Assembly (NCBI RefSeq): GCF_003265705.1
Contig: NW_020312775.1
Coordinates: 9,536,821 to 9,600,820 of the forward strand
Origin: Callorhinus ursinus
Lineage: Eukaryota > Chordata > Mammalia > Carnivora > Otariidae
Direction of reading: 5' to 3'
Length of the DNA: 64,000 nucleotides
Part shown: piece after piece, positions 9,776 through 21,173 of the stretch
Layout of the letters: the number at the start of each line of letters is the position of its first letter
Numbering within the stretch: position 1 is the stretch's first letter
Notes under the pieces: generated by a model
Seen by the model: the letters and a program-made list of their open reading frames with translations, nothing else
Databases searched by the model: none
Told to the model about the DNA's origin: nothing
Made by a program: the position numbers and the translations under genes

Positions 9776-12650
9776 ATGAGCAGCGGGGAGGAACAGAGGC
9801 AGAGGGAGAAGCAGACTCTCTGCTGAGCAGGGAGTCTGATGCGAGACTCCATCCCAGGACCCTGGGATCATGACCTGAGTGGAAGGCAGACGCTTAACCG
9901 ACTGAGCCACCCGCGCCCAGGAGCATTTTATCTTAATGAAGTCCCAATAGTTCATTTTTGCTTTTGTTTCCCTTGCCTTTAGAGACATAACTAGTAAGAA
10001 GAAGCTATGTGAAATGTCAAAGAAGTTGTTGCCTATGTTCTTCTCTAGGATTTTGATGGTTTCTTGTCTCACATTTTGGTTTTTCATCCATTTTGAATAT
10101 ATTTTTTGTGCATGGTATAAAAAGTGGTACACTTTCATTCTTTAGTATGTTGCTGTTCATTTGTTGAAGAGACTGTCTTTTTTTCCATTGGATATTCTTT
10201 CCTGCTTTGTCGAAGATTATTAAACCATATGGTTGTGGGTCCATTTCTGGGTTTTCTATTCTGTTCCATTGATCTGTGTGTCTGTTTTTCTGCCAGAACC
10301 ATTCTGTCTTCATGATTAGAGCTTTGTAATATAACTTGAAGTTCAAAATTGTAATGCTTCCAGCTTTGCTTTTCTTTTTCAAGGTTGCTCTGTCTATTCC
10401 AAGTCTTTTGTGGTTCCATACAAAGTTTGGAATTATTTGGTCCAGGTCTGTGAAAACGGTGGTGATATTTTGATAGGGATTGCATTAAATGTGTAAATGG
10501 CTTTGGTAGTATAGACATTTTAAGAATATTTGTTCTTCCAATTCATGAGCATGGAATGTTTTTCCATTTTTTGTGTCCTCTTCAGTTTCTTTCATAATTG
10601 TTTTTTTTTTCATTTTCAGAGTACAGATCTTTTACCTTTTTTTAGGTTTATTCCTAAATATCTTCTTGTTTTGGTACAATTATAAATGGGATAAATTCCC
10701 TGATTTCTCTTTCTGCTTTCATTATTGTTGCATACAAATGAAATAGGTTTCTATACATTGAATTTATATCCTGTGACTTTACTGAATTTGTGTATCAGTT
10801 GCAGCAAATTTTGGTGGAGTCTTTTGGATTTTCTACATAGAATATCATGTTGTCTGCCAATAGTGAACTTTTGACTTCTTCCTTGCTTATTTCCATGCCT
10901 TTTATTCATTTTTGTTGTCTGATTACTGTGGCTAGGACTTCCAGTATTATGTAAAATACAAAGGGTGAGAGTGGGCATACCTGTCTTGTTCCTGACCAAA
11001 AATGAAAGCTCTCCATTTTTCTCCGTCGAGGATTATATTAACTCTATGTCTTTCATATATGGCCCTTATGATGATGAGGTATGTTCCCTTTATCCCTACT
11101 TTGTTGAAGGTTTTTTATTAAGATTGGATGATGTACTTTATCAAATGCTTTTTCTCCATCTATTTTCTGCATCAGAAAGGACCATGTGGTTTTTATCCTT
11201 TCTTTTACAAATGTGGTACATCATATTAATTTGTGAATATTGAACCACCCTGGCAGTACAGGAACAAATCCCACTTGATTATGAGGAAATATTCTTTTAA
11301 TGTAATGTTGGATTCTATTTGCTAGTATTTTGTTGAGAATTTTTCCATCCATGTTCATCAAGGATATTGGCCTATAATGTGCTTTATTAGTGGTGTCTTT
11401 GTCTGGTTTTGGAATAAAGGTAATGCTGGCCTCGTAGAAAGAGTTTGGAAGTTTTCTTCCATTTCTATTTTTTGGGAACAGCTTGAGAAGAATAGGTATT
11501 AACTGTTTTAAATGTTTGGTAGAATTCCTCTGTGAAGCCATTTGGTCCTGGACTTTTGTTTGTTTGGAGATTTTTCATTACAGACTCAAATTCTTTGCTC
11601 GTTGCCAGTCTGTCCAAGTTTTCTATTAGTTCCTATTTCAGCTTTGGTAGTTTGTATGATTCTAAGAATTTGTCCATTTTTTCCAGATTGCTTAATTTGT
11701 GGGCATATAATTTTTCATCATATGCTCTTATTGTTGTTTGTATTTCTGTGGTGTTGGTTGTGATCTCTCCTCTCTCATTCATGATTCATTTTTTTTTGAA
11801 TTCTTTATTTTTGATAAGTCAGGCTAGGGGTTTATCAATTTCATTATTTCTTTGAAAGAACAAGCTCTGATTTCATTAATCTGTTCATTTTTTTCTTTGT
11901 TTCTGTATCATTTATTTCTCCTCTAATCTTTATTACTTCCCTTCTTCTGCTGACTTTAGGCCTCTTTTTTTTTTTTTTCTTTTTCTAGCACCTTTAGGTG
12001 TGAGGTTAGATTGTGTGTTTGGGATTTCTTGCTTCTTAAGGTAGGCCTGTGTTGCTATATTATTTCCTTTTAGGACTGCTTTTGCTGCATCCCAAAGGTT
12101 TTGGACCATCATGCTTTCACTATCATTTGTTTCCATGTGTTTTTTTATTTCTTCTTTAATTTCCTGGTTGACTCATTCATTCTTTAGTAGGATGTTTATT
12201 GAGCTCTATGTATTTGTGGGCTTTCCAAATGTTTCCTTGTGGTTGACTTCAAGTTTCATAGCATTGTGGTTGGAAAATATGTATGGTATGATCTCTTTTT
12301 GACTTATTGAGGCCTGATTTATGACCTAGTATTTGATCTATTCTGGTTAATGTCCCATGTGCACTTGAAAAGAATGTGTATTCTGCTGCTTTAGGATTGA
12401 GTGTTTTCAATATGTCTGTTAAATCCATCTAGGCCAGTTTGTCATTCAAAACCATTTTTTACTTGTTGATTTTCTGTTTATGTGATCTGTCCATTAATAT
12501 AAGTGGGTTGTTAAAGTCCCCTACTCTCATTGTATTATTATCAATGAGTTTCTTTGTGCTTGTTATTGTTTCATATATTTGTGTGCTCCCAAGTTGGGGG
12601 TGTAATACCTACAATGCTTAGATCTTCTTGTTGGATAGATACCTTTATTA
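8900..12650 (-). pseudogene. L1 ORF2 relic of the 8.5-15.3 kb element
   Basis: Endonuclease-reverse transcriptase remnant read on the minus strand. The piece at 11541-11221 holds the RT core segment with [22 protein letters not shown] and [16 protein letters not shown]. The catalytic FADD box at about 10850 reads LLADNM, so the second catalytic Asp is lost. The C-terminal part is at 9491-9171 ([10 protein letters not shown]) and is split from the rest by the SINE at 9674. Multiple stops and shifts; non-functional. Plus-strand frames over the region (9444-9779, 10965-11243, 11532-11855, 12992-13342 and others) are shadows. Confidence 0.85.
9674..9917 (-). mobile_element. Can-SINE, antisense, with expanded (GA)n
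   Basis: The longest SINE in the window, because the purine tract (about 9697-9777) has expanded to roughly 40 GA units with interruptions. Perfect 17-bp duplication CAGGAGCATTTTATCTT at 9657-9673 and 9918-9934. The 5' head shows CACCCGCGCCC in place of CACCCAGGCGCCC, a small deletion. Confidence 0.97.
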
Positions 12651-12959
12651 TGATATAGTGCCCGTCTTCATCTCTTATTACCATCTTTGGTTTAAAATCT
12701 ATTTGTCTAGTATAACTATGGATACTCTGGCTTTCTTTTGACATCCATCTCCATGGTAAATATTACTCCATCCCCTCACTTTTGATCTGCAGTTGTTTTT
12801 ACATCTCAAATGAGTCTCTTGTAAGCAGCAAAGCAGCATATAAATGGATCTTTTTTTCTTATCCATTCCTACAACCTATGATTTGCAGAGCTGGTTTAGT
12901 GTTCACAAACTCCTTTAGCTTCTGTTTGTCTGGGAAACTCTATCTCTCCTTCTATTGTG

Positions 12960-13720
12960 AATGACAGCCTTGCCTAATAGATTATTCCTGGTTGCATATT
13001 TTTCCCATCAGAATGTTGAATATATCATGCCACCTACTTCTTGTCTATCAAGTTTCTGTGGAAAGATCTGCTGCTAAACTTATTTGTCTTCCCTTTCAAG
13101 TAAGGGGCTTCTTTTGTCTTGTTGCTTTTAGGATTTTTTCATTATCTCCATATTTTGAAAATTTAACTATGATATGTCTTAGTGTTGGTCTGCTTTTGTC
13201 AATTTTAATGGGAGTTCTTTGTGCCTCCTGGATTTGGATGTCTGTTTCCTTCCGCAGATTAAGAAAGTTTCTAGCTATTATTTCCTCAAATAAAACTTTT
13301 ATCCTCTTTTCTCTCTCTTCTACTGTGACTCCTATGATATGAATGTTATTATGCTTTATGGAGTCACTGAATCTCCTTAGACTACATTTGTGATCTAATA
13401 TTTTTCTTTCTCTCTTTCAGCTTCATTATTTTCCATAATTTTATCATCTATATCACTTATTAGTTCTGCTTCTTCCATCCTTGTGGTCATTACATATAGT
13501 TAGTTTTGAATCTTGGGTTTTGCATTTTTCATTTTAGCCTGACTAGTTTTTAGGGCTTATATCTCTGCAGCAAAAGATGCCCTGGTGTTTTCTATGCTTT
13601 TCTCAAGCCTATCTAGTATCCTTATGATGTTGCTTTAAATTCTGGATTAGGCATATCATTTATATCGCTCTTGGTTACATTCCTGGCCGTGACCTTTTCT
13701 TGTTCTTTCTATTGGATGAA
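12960..13720 (-). pseudogene. L1 ORF1 relic of the 8.5-15.3 kb element
   Basis: Minus-strand remnant of the ORF1 RNA-binding protein. The antisense text shows the usual landmarks: a 'GAATATATCATGCCAC' segment (ORF1 C-terminal domain), a TATGATATGTCTTAG segment, and a region of short repeated leucine/isoleucine codons at 13400-13640 corresponding to the coiled coil. No continuous frame remains. The long plus-strand frame 12992-13342 is a shadow. Confidence 0.65.
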
Positions 13721-13724
13721 GTCC

Positions 13725-15252
13725 TCCATCTTGGCATTTTGTCTAATATGTGTTAGGGAAACAAGTTATGTTTCCTGCTCCTGAGAGTAATTTTTTTAAG
13801 ATTTTATTTATTTGACAGAGAGAGAGAGAGAGCACAAGTAGGCAGAGCAGCAGGCAGAGGGAGAGGGAGAAGCAGGCTCCTTGCTAACCAGAGAGCCCAA
13901 TGTGGGGCTTAATCCCAGGACCCTGGGATCATTACCTGAGCCAAAGGCAGCTGCTTAACTGACTGAGCCACCCAGGTGCCTCATGAGAGTAATGGTTAAT
14001 GAAGAAAACATCATATACTGTCCAGGGCCTGGCTCTTCAGGAAGTGTCTCTGGTGTATGCTGTGTGAACTGTGTTGCTGTGTTTTGGCTGCTTTTCCCCT
14101 CAGGTCAGTCCTCTGTAGAGTTTCTCCTTGCCTGAAGTGGGCAGTGTTTGGGCCTTAATGAGAGTGTGGTAAGTTTTAACTGGGTGTGTTCTAGTCTGCT
14201 TGTTAAGAGAGACCTGATGTTATTTCTACTAGAGCTGAGGTTTTGCACAACTCTATGGTTTGTAGACATGGTAAGTGTGTGGCGTTTTTGCTGGTCTTCT
14301 GGAGGAGGTGCTCCTACTCTGGTTCTTAGACACACTTGCATGAAAAATGCAGTGCCTGCATAGTGCAGGGGGGATGGTGTAAGGGATTCAGGCCACCACA
14401 GTTGACACTGTGCTGCTTCCTGAAGTTAGTTTATGCTGAGGAGTAGGGGAGGGAAATGGCATCATTCTGCTCCTTTGTCCCTGGAGTGGGGAGTTTGTGC
14501 CTGCTGCTGTCCAGGAAGGTCTCCAAGAAGAGAGAACAATCTCTCCTCATGTGCCCAGGTGTCCCTCAGATCTCTGCCTTCATCCTGTCTATGTCTGAAC
14601 AATCTCCCTGCCTAGCAGCTCAGTGTATCTGTATTTTATCCCAGTCAGGCCAGCTGAGATTCAAAATTCCAAACTTCAGGGACCTGGAATGCCGTGGACC
14701 CCAACTGGTCCTCTGGGGAAGGGTCTCACCATGCTGGAACTAATGTTGGTTTTTACCAGAAGTGCAGTTGCACTAATGTGCAGGGGTATGGAGTTTGGAG
14801 TAAGCACAGCTAAGAGCCAGTGTCCAGGTTAGCTGCCCTCAGCAGGTGTCTGTGAGCTTATGCTGGGGAGTGGATGGGTAATGGCTCTTGCAGTCTCTTT
14901 TGTTCCTTCAGAGGCAATGCCACATTTCCCAGATGTACTCCAAGAAGGGTGAACTGTCTCTCCCAGTGCATCCCATTGGATCCTCAGATCTTGTTTTTTG
15001 CTTTTGAGCTATCTGACCTCCTTCTCCACAGGAGAACTGCATCTTCCTTAGAGTTTCACACCAGTTATGCCATGGATCTTCAAAATTCCAGTCTTTGAGC
15101 CCTGCTGGTTGTAAAACTCATGAAAATCAGACCTCTCATTTTCCTAGTCAATGGCATTGGGGAAGTGTTCTCTCTCTCATTCTCACCTCTCTCTCCGACC
15201 AGCGCTCTCTTCCTGCTGCAGCACCCATGATCCATTTCTCCCCCAAATCATA
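13725..15252 (-). promoter_or_regulatory. L1 5'UTR of the 8.5-15.3 kb element
   Basis: Richer in G+C than the rest of the L1, with TGTGAACTGTGTTGCTGTGT-like text that closely parallels 30940-31910 and, more distantly, 54100-55420. In L1s this is the internal promoter region. Plus-strand frames of 60-95 codons here (14148-15098) show no homology to known proteins and are not kept in the parallel copies. Confidence 0.7.
13792..13981 (-). mobile_element. Can-SINE, antisense, near L1 ORF1/5'UTR border
   Basis: Complete copy. Duplication CCTGAGAGTAAT (13780-13791) and CATGAGAGTAAT (13982-13993), one mismatch. Contains TTGCTAACCAGAGAGCCC where younger copies have CTGAGCAGGGAGCCC. Confidence 0.95.
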
Positions 15253-15958
15253 AGGAATACCTCAAGAAGGAAGTAAAATCTGAAATGAGCAACCTAAACT
15301 TACACCTAAAGGAACTACATAAAGACCAACAAACAACCTAAAATCAGCAGAAGGAAGAAAATAACAAAGATTGGCAAAATAAATAAATGATCTAAAAACA
15401 AAACCAAACAATAGAACAGATCAGTGAAACCAAGAGCTTTCTCGTTAAAAAAATCAAAATTGATAAAGCTCTAGCCAAACTTATCAAGAAAAATAAAAGA
15501 GATTCAAATTCATAAAATCACAAATGAGAGGAGAAATAACAACTAACATTGCAGAAATGCAAACAGTTATAAAAGAATATTATGAGAAACTCTACGCCAA
15601 CAAATTGGACAATCCAGAAAAAAATGAATAAATTCCTAGAAACATATCAAGTACCAAAACTGAAACAAGAAGAAATAGAAAATTTGAACAGACTGATAAC
15701 TGACAAAAAAATGAATCAATAATCAAAAATTTCCCAACAAACAAAAGTCCAGGACCAGATGGCTTCACATGCTAATTTTATCTAACACTCTATGAAGAGT
15801 TAATATGCATTCTTCCTAAACTATTCCAAAATATAGAAAAGGAAGGAAAACTTCCAAATTCATTCAATGAGGGCACCATTACCCTAACACCAAAACCAGA
15901 TAAAGACTCCACTAAAAAGAGAACTACAGGCCAATATCCCTGATGAAGATGGATAAAA

Positions 15959-16001
<43 letters not shown>

Positions 16002-16268
16002 AAGTACTAGCAAAATGAATTCAATAATACACTAAAAAATAATTCACCACAATCAAGCGGGATCTGTCCCTGGTATGAGAGATTCGCTCAATATTCACAA
16101 GCCAATCAATGTGATACATAACATCAATAAGGGAAAAGATAAGAAATATATGATCCTGTCTATAGATGGGGAAAAAAAGCATTTGAGAAAGTACATCCAT
16201 TCAAATTAAAAAAACCTCAACAAAGTAGGTTTAGAGGGAACATACCTCAACATAATAAAGGCCATTCA
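15253..16268 (+). mobile_element. LINE-1 fragment, sense, ORF2 N-terminal/RT part
   Basis: Sense L1 sequence with no L1 ends: it starts in the region just before the RT domain, passes CCAGGACCAGATGGCTTCAC ('SPGPDGF', about 15746), and ends in the sequence before the FADD box. It is wedged between two antisense L1s. No continuation of this copy is seen beyond either neighbour, so it is either an orphan fragment or part of a complex rearrangement. Confidence 0.88.
15953..16003. repeat. (AATA)n microsatellite in L1 ORF2
   Basis: About 11 AATA units. Other L1 copies have an A-rich AAAATTCTCAACAAAATA-type segment here, so the array grew from that seed. Confidence 0.93.
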
Positions 16269-17261
16269 TTTATTTTTTGATGCTTTTGAAAAGATTTTAT
16301 TTAAATTCCAGATAGTTAACATACAGTATAATATCAATTTCGGTTGTAAAGTATAGTGATTCAACACTTCCATTCAACAGCAGGTACTCAGCACAAGTGC
16401 TCTACTTAATCTCCATCACCTATTTAAACCATCCTCTCACCCACTTACCCTCTGGTAACCAGCAGGTTTTCCTCTATAGCTAAGATTCTGTTTATTGGTT
16501 TGCCTCCCTCTCTTTCTTCCCTTTGCTCCTTTGTTTTGTTTCTTAAATTCCACATATGAGTGAAATCATATGGTATTTGTCTTTCTCTGATTGACTTATT
16601 TCACTTAGCATAATACTCTCCCTCCATCCATGTGGTTGCAAATGGCAAGATTTCATTCATTTTTATAGCTGAGTAATATTCCAGTGTATATATATCACCT
16701 CTTCTTTATCCATTCATCAGTTGATGGACATTTGGGCTGTTTCTGTAATTTGGCTATTGTAGATAATGCTGCTATAAACATTGGGGTGCAAGTATCCCTT
16801 TGAATTAGTATTTCTGTATTCTTTGGGTAAATACCTTATAGTACAATTGCTGGATCATAGGGTATTTCTATTTTTAACTTTTTGAGGAACCCTCATACCA
16901 TTTTCCAGAGTGACTGCACCAGTTTGCAATCCCACCAAGAGTGCAACAAGGTTCCTTTTTTTTCCCTCATATCTATGAAAACACCTCTTGTTTCTTGTGT
17001 TCTAGATTTTAGTCATTCTGACAGGTGTAAGGTGACATATCATGGTTTCTGTTTGTATTTCCCAGATGATGAGTATTGTTGAGCATCTTTTCATATGTCT
17101 CTTGGCCATCTGGATGTCTTCTTTGGAAAAGTGTCTATTTATGTCTTCTGCCTATTTTTTCATTGAATTATTCATTTCTAGGGTATTGAGTTGTATAAGT
17201 TCTTTATGTATTTTGGATACTAATATATGACATTTACAAATATCATCTCACATTCCATAGG

Positions 17262-17663
17262 TTACCTTTTAGGTTTGTTGACTTTTTCCTTTACTGTGCA
17301 GAAACTTTGTATTTTGATGAAGTTCCAGGAGTTTATTTTTTCTTCTGTTACCCTTGAGTCAGGAGACAAATCTAGAAGGAAGTTGCTAAGGTCAATGTCA
17401 AAGAGGTTACTGCCTTTGTTCTCCTCTAGGATTTTTATGGTTTCAGGTCTCACATTCAGATCTTTAATGCATTTTGAATTTATTTTGTATATCGTGGAAG
17501 AAAGCAGACCCATTTCATTCTTTTGCATGTTTATGCCCAGTTTTCCCAACACCATTATTTGAAGAAATGGTCTTTTTCCCATTGGATATTCTTTCCTGCT
17601 TTGTGGAAAATTAATTGACCATATAATTATGGGCATGTTTCTGGGTTTTCTGTTCCTTTCCAT
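17262..17663 (-). pseudogene. L1 ORF2 C-terminal relic (133 codons)
   Basis: Open minus-strand stretch with EYPMGKRPFLQ, KINSKCIKDLNVRPETIK and INSWNFIKIQSFCTVKE, the usual C-terminal ORF2 segments. It is one of the longer uninterrupted pieces but lacks any catalytic domain. Confidence 0.8.
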
Positions 17664-17721
17664 TGATCTATGTGTCTAATTTTGAGCCATTATAATACTG
17701 TTTTGTTCACTACAGCTTTGT

Positions 17722-17936
17722 GGGTATTTTTGTTTTTGTTTTTGTTTTAGATTTTATTTATTTATTTGACAGAGAGAGAGACAGTGAGAGGGGCACACAA
17801 GCAGGAGGAGTAGGAGAGGGAGAAGTAGGCTTCCCGCCAAGCAGGGAGCCTGATGTGGGGCTCGATCCCAGGACCCCAGGATCATGACCTGAGCCAACGG
17901 CAGATGCTTACTGACTGAGGCACACAGGTGCCCCTA
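17722..17936 (-). mobile_element. Can-SINE, antisense, in L1
   Basis: The tail side carries a (TTTTTG)n block in place of pure T. The body is otherwise typical (GGGAGAAGTAGGCTTCCC, CTCGATCCCAGGACC). The head is diverged (GAGGCACACAGG). Perfect 13-bp duplication ACTACAGCTTTGT at 17709-17721 and 17937-17949. Confidence 0.96.
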
Positions 17937-18531
17937 ACTACAGCTTTGTAATGTAACTTGAAGTATGCCATTATGATTCCTCCAGATATGGTTTTAGTTT
18001 TCAACATTGCTTTTGTTATTTGGGGTCTCTTCTGGTTCCATACAAATTTTAGCTCTGTGAAAATTGTGTGTTCTAGCTCTGTGAAAAGTGTTGTTGTTAT
18101 TTTGATAGAGATTGCTTTAAATGTGTAAATTGCTTTGGGCAGTATAGACATTTTAACAATATTTGTTCTTCCTATCTGAGCATGTATTTTTTTTTCTATT
18201 TCTTTGTGTCATCTTCAATTATTTTGAAGAGTTTCAGAGTATAGGTCTTTTAATGATTTGTTAAGTTTATTCCTTGGAATCTTATGCTTTTTGGAGCAAT
18301 TGTAAATGGGACTGAACACTTAATTATCTTTCTGCTTTTTCATTATTGGTATATAGAAATACAACAGATTTCTGGATGCTGATTCTGTATCCTTTGACTT
18401 TATTGGATTTGTGTATCCGTTCTAGCAGTTTTTTGTTGGAGTCTTTTGGGTTTTCTTTATGGAGTATCATGTTATCTGAAAATAGTGCAAGTTTAACTAC
18501 TTTTTTGCTGATTTGGATGCCTTTTATTTCC

Positions 18532-18797
18532 TTTTTAAAAAGATTTTATTTATTGGGGTGCCTGGGTGGCTCAGTCGTTAAGCGTCTGCCTTCAGCTCAG
18601 GTCATGATCCCAGGGTTCTGGGATCGAGCCCCGCATCAGGCTCCCTGCTCGGCAGAAGCCTGCTTCTCCCTCTGCCACTCCCCCTGCTTCTGTTCCCTCT
18701 CTCGCTGTGTCTTTCTCTGTCAAATAAATAAAATCATTTTTAAAAGATTTTATTTATTTATTTATTTGTTTGTTTATTTATTTTTGAGAGAGAGAGA
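18532..18797 (-). mobile_element. Truncated antisense Can-SINE stub, split by another SINE
   Basis: Only the tail end of an antisense SINE remains: AAAAGATTTTATTTATT before the inserted SINE, then T-rich text and GAGAGAGAGAGAA to 18797. The tRNA-like head is absent. It meets L1 sequence of a different segment exactly at 18798. Confidence 0.75.
18555..18741 (+). mobile_element. Can-SINE inserted into the tail of another Can-SINE
   Basis: Complete sense copy starting GGGGTGCCTGGGTGGCTCAG. Perfect 17-bp duplication AAAAGATTTTATTTATT at 18538-18554 and 18742-18758; that target is itself the antisense SINE tail. The T-rich strand of an older SINE tail served as the nick site. Confidence 0.95.
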
Positions 18798-20185
18798 ATT
18801 TGATATCTCATTACAGTTTTCATGTGTCTGTGGGATACCTGAATATCCTCTTTGAAGAAATGTCTTCTGCCCATTTTTAATTGGATTGATTGTTTTTTGA
18901 CATTAAGTTGTTTGAGTCTTTTATATATTTTGGATATTAACCCCTTACTGGTTGCATCATTGGGAATATCTTCTCCCATTCAGTGTGTTGCTTTTTCATT
19001 TTGTTGATGGTGTCCATCATTGTGCAAAAGCTTTTTGTTATTGTTGTTAAAGCTTCTTAGTTTGATGTAGTTTTATTTATATTTTGCTTTTGTTGCCCTT
19101 GTCTGATGAGACAGAGCCACAAAAATATTGCTCAGACTTATATCCAGGAGTTTACTGCTTAAGTTTTCTTCCAGATTTTTTTTGTTTTCTGGTCTTACAT
19201 TTACATCTTTAATCTATTTTGTGTTTATTTTTGTATACAGTGTAGGAAAGAGGTCCAGTTTTATTCTTTTGCATGTTATCTAGTTTTCCCAACACCATTT
19301 ATTGAAAAGTCTCTCTTTTTCTTGCCTCCTTTGTTGAAGATCAATTAGCCATATAAATATGGGTTTATTTCTGGACTCTCTACTCTGTTCCATTGATCTA
19401 GATGTCTGTTTTTGTGACAATATCATACTGTTTTGGTTACTATAGCTTTGTATTATGGTTTGAATTCAGGGAGCATGATACCCACAGTTTTTTTTTTTTT
19501 TAAAGATTTTATTTATTTATTTGACAGAGAGAGAGAGATAGCGAGAGCAGGAACACAAGCAGGGGGAGTGGGAGAGGGAGAAGCAGGCTCCCCACAGAGC
19601 AGGGAGCCCGATGTTGGACTCAATCCCAGGACCCTGGGATCATGACCTGAGCCGAAGGCAGACGCTTAACGACTGAGCCACCCAGGCGCCCATGATACCC
19701 ACAGTTTTGTTATTCTTTTTCAAGATTGCTTTGGCTTCTCAGAGCTTTTTTGTGTTTCCATACAAATTTGAGGATTTTTTGTTCTAGTTCTGTAAAAATG
19801 TCATTGGTATTTTGAATGGTATTGCACTGAACCTGTAGATTATTTTGGGTAGTATGATCATTTAACAATACCGATTATTTCAATCCATGAACACAGTGTA
19901 TCTTTCAATTTATTTGGGCCATCTTCAATTTCTTTCAACAATGTCTTCTAGTTTTCAGAGTACAGGTCTTTCACCTCTGTGGTAAATGTATTCCTAGATA
20001 TTTCATTCTTTTGGATGCAATTATAAGTGAGATTGTTTTCTTAATTTCTCTTTATGTTAATTAATTTTCAATTTATAGAAATGCAACAGATTTAGGTTTA
20101 TTTATGTATATTAATCTTTTATCCTACAGTTTACTGAATTCATTTCCTAGCTCTAATAGTGTTTTGGTGAATATTTGATACTTTC
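18798..20185 (-). mobile_element. Older LINE-1 (L1MA-like), antisense, lacking both ends
   Basis: Runs from the ORF2 C-terminal region (TTTGATATCTCATTACAG) back through the RT C-terminal part, ending near 20185. Text such as GGGAGCATGATACCCACAG resembles pan-eutherian L1MA copies more than the carnivore-specific ones. Its 3' part is missing at the SINE stub, and a small deletion lies near 18820. It contains the SINE at 19492. Confidence 0.85.
19492..19690 (-). mobile_element. Can-SINE, antisense, well preserved
   Basis: Perfect 18-bp duplication CATGATACCCACAGTTTT at 19474-19491 and 19691-19708. The body (GGAACACAAGCAGGGGGAG, then CTCCCCACAGAGCAGGGAG) matches copies at 43563 and 51244, so these three look like one subfamily. 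Confidence 0.97.
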
Positions 20186-20387
20186 AGGCCAAGAAGAGTA
20201 ACTTGTTTGCAGATAAATTTTGCAAAATGTACTTAGTACTTTTGCTCACATTTGCATTATCATTTCAAATCAACCATTTCATTAGATGAAAACTGACTAA
20301 GTTTCCAACCATGTAATGAACAAAATACTTAAGAGAAATTAATTGTCATTGTCAAAATATTTTCCAAGGAATTTGGCTTCAGTACTT
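20186..20387. other. Single-copy stretch
   Basis: No repeat or coding signal recognised between the old L1 and the gutted SINE. Confidence 0.4.
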
Positions 20388-20399
20388 TTCTATGAATAT

Positions 20400-20483
20400 A
20401 TATATATATATATATATATTTTAATATATATTACCTGAGCCAAAGGCAGATGCTTAATGACTGAGCCACCCAGGCACCCCGTC
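20400..20483 (-). mobile_element. Internally gutted antisense Can-SINE with (AT)n
   Basis: Only the tRNA-like head (about 20431-20480: ACCTGAGCCAAAGGCAGATG, then GACTGAGCCACCCAGGCACC) survives, joined to an (AT)n run where the body and tail should be. The duplication TTCTATGAATAT at 20388-20399 and 20484-20495 still brackets it, so it is one insertion that lost about 120 internal bases, or was inserted short. Confidence 0.85.
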
Positions 20484-20495
20484 TTCTATGAATAT

Positions 20496-20939
20496 TTACC
20501 TTTATATCCCTTTATGTCTTTCTAGTTAAAGTAAATTTCTTACTGATGATAAATTTATAGCTCCTACCTGAATTTTATATCATTTATACCGTATTTAAAT
20601 CAATATACTTCTTTATACCAAAGAGAACAAAAAATCATTTTTATGTAGTTTTATTTTTCCATGGGATGTATTTTTTTCTTTATAAATTGTACCTAAATAA
20701 TTCTGAAAGCTTTTCAACTGTAGGTTACTGGTGTATTGATCTCATTCTTTGTGAAATGGTGGTGATAGGAATAACTGATATTTTTAGAGTTCCACTCCTT
20801 GCTCACTAACTTTGTAGCTAGACTGTGTTGACCTCTATGTGCCAGCAGACATAGCCACGGACTTTCAGCCAGGAAGGAAAAATTTTGATGTACTATGGTT
20901 GCTGTGCATTTTACTATACACAAATGCACTTTCTTCTCA
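20496..20939. other. Single-copy stretch
   Basis: No repeat recognised. The minus frame 20714-20944 (76 codons) is not recognisable. Confidence 0.45.
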
Positions 20940-20958
20940 TACAAGTTATTTTATTTTA

Positions 20959-21154
20959 TTTTTTAAAAGATTTTATTTATTTATTTGAGAGAGAGAACGA
21001 GAGAGAGAAAGAGAGCATGAGAGGGGGGAGGGTCAGAGGGAGAAGCAGACTCCCTGCTAAGCAGGGAGCCCGATGCGGGACTTGATCCAGACACTCCAGG
21101 ATCATGACCTGAGGCAAAAGCAGTCGCTTAACCAACTGAGCCACCCCAGCGCCC
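20959..21154 (-). mobile_element. Can-SINE, antisense
   Basis: Perfect 19-bp duplication TACAAGTTATTTTATTTTA at 20940-20958 and 21155-21173, the joint-longest in the window. The body carries AGAGCATGAGAGGGGGGAG, shared with the copy at 60092. Confidence 0.97.
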
Positions 21155-21173
21155 TACAAGTTATTTTATTTTA

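Larger units (their letters stand above)
8487..15252 (-). mobile_element. LINE-1, antisense, nearly full length
   Basis: The 3' end lies at 8487 (AAATTCCACTTAGCTAACATG), so the element reads right to left: ORF2 relic about 12650-8900, ORF1 relic about 13720-12960, 5'UTR about 15252-13725. The 5' end is cut within the 5'UTR: compared with the copy at 31 kb it stops at the AAATCATG position, about 200 bases short. Three antisense Can-SINEs (8538, 9674, 13792) lie inside it. It runs straight into a sense L1 fragment at 15253. I found no target duplication. Confidence 0.93.
16275..18537 (-). mobile_element. LINE-1, antisense, 5'-truncated in RT
   Basis: The 3' end is near 16285 (AAATTCCAGATAGTTAACAT). 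The element then shows the ORF2 C-terminal half: a conserved segment at 16560-16680, the PYDPA-type region at 16840, and the C-terminal frame at 17663-17262 (minus). Near 18459 the catalytic box reads LFSDNM, so one Asp is lost. It stops about 18535 against a SINE cluster. Confidence 0.92.

Noticed and set aside
15253..16268. 5' inversion by twin priming of the neighbouring L1
   Set aside because: The neighbour already contains its own copy of this ORF2 region and extends into the 5'UTR, so the fragment cannot be its inverted 5' part.
18346..18855. 169-codon plus-strand open frame
   Set aside because: It runs through antisense L1, a SINE stub and a sense SINE. The protein is a patchwork of repeat-derived text, with the SINE peptide [20 protein letters not shown] recurring at other SINE loci.
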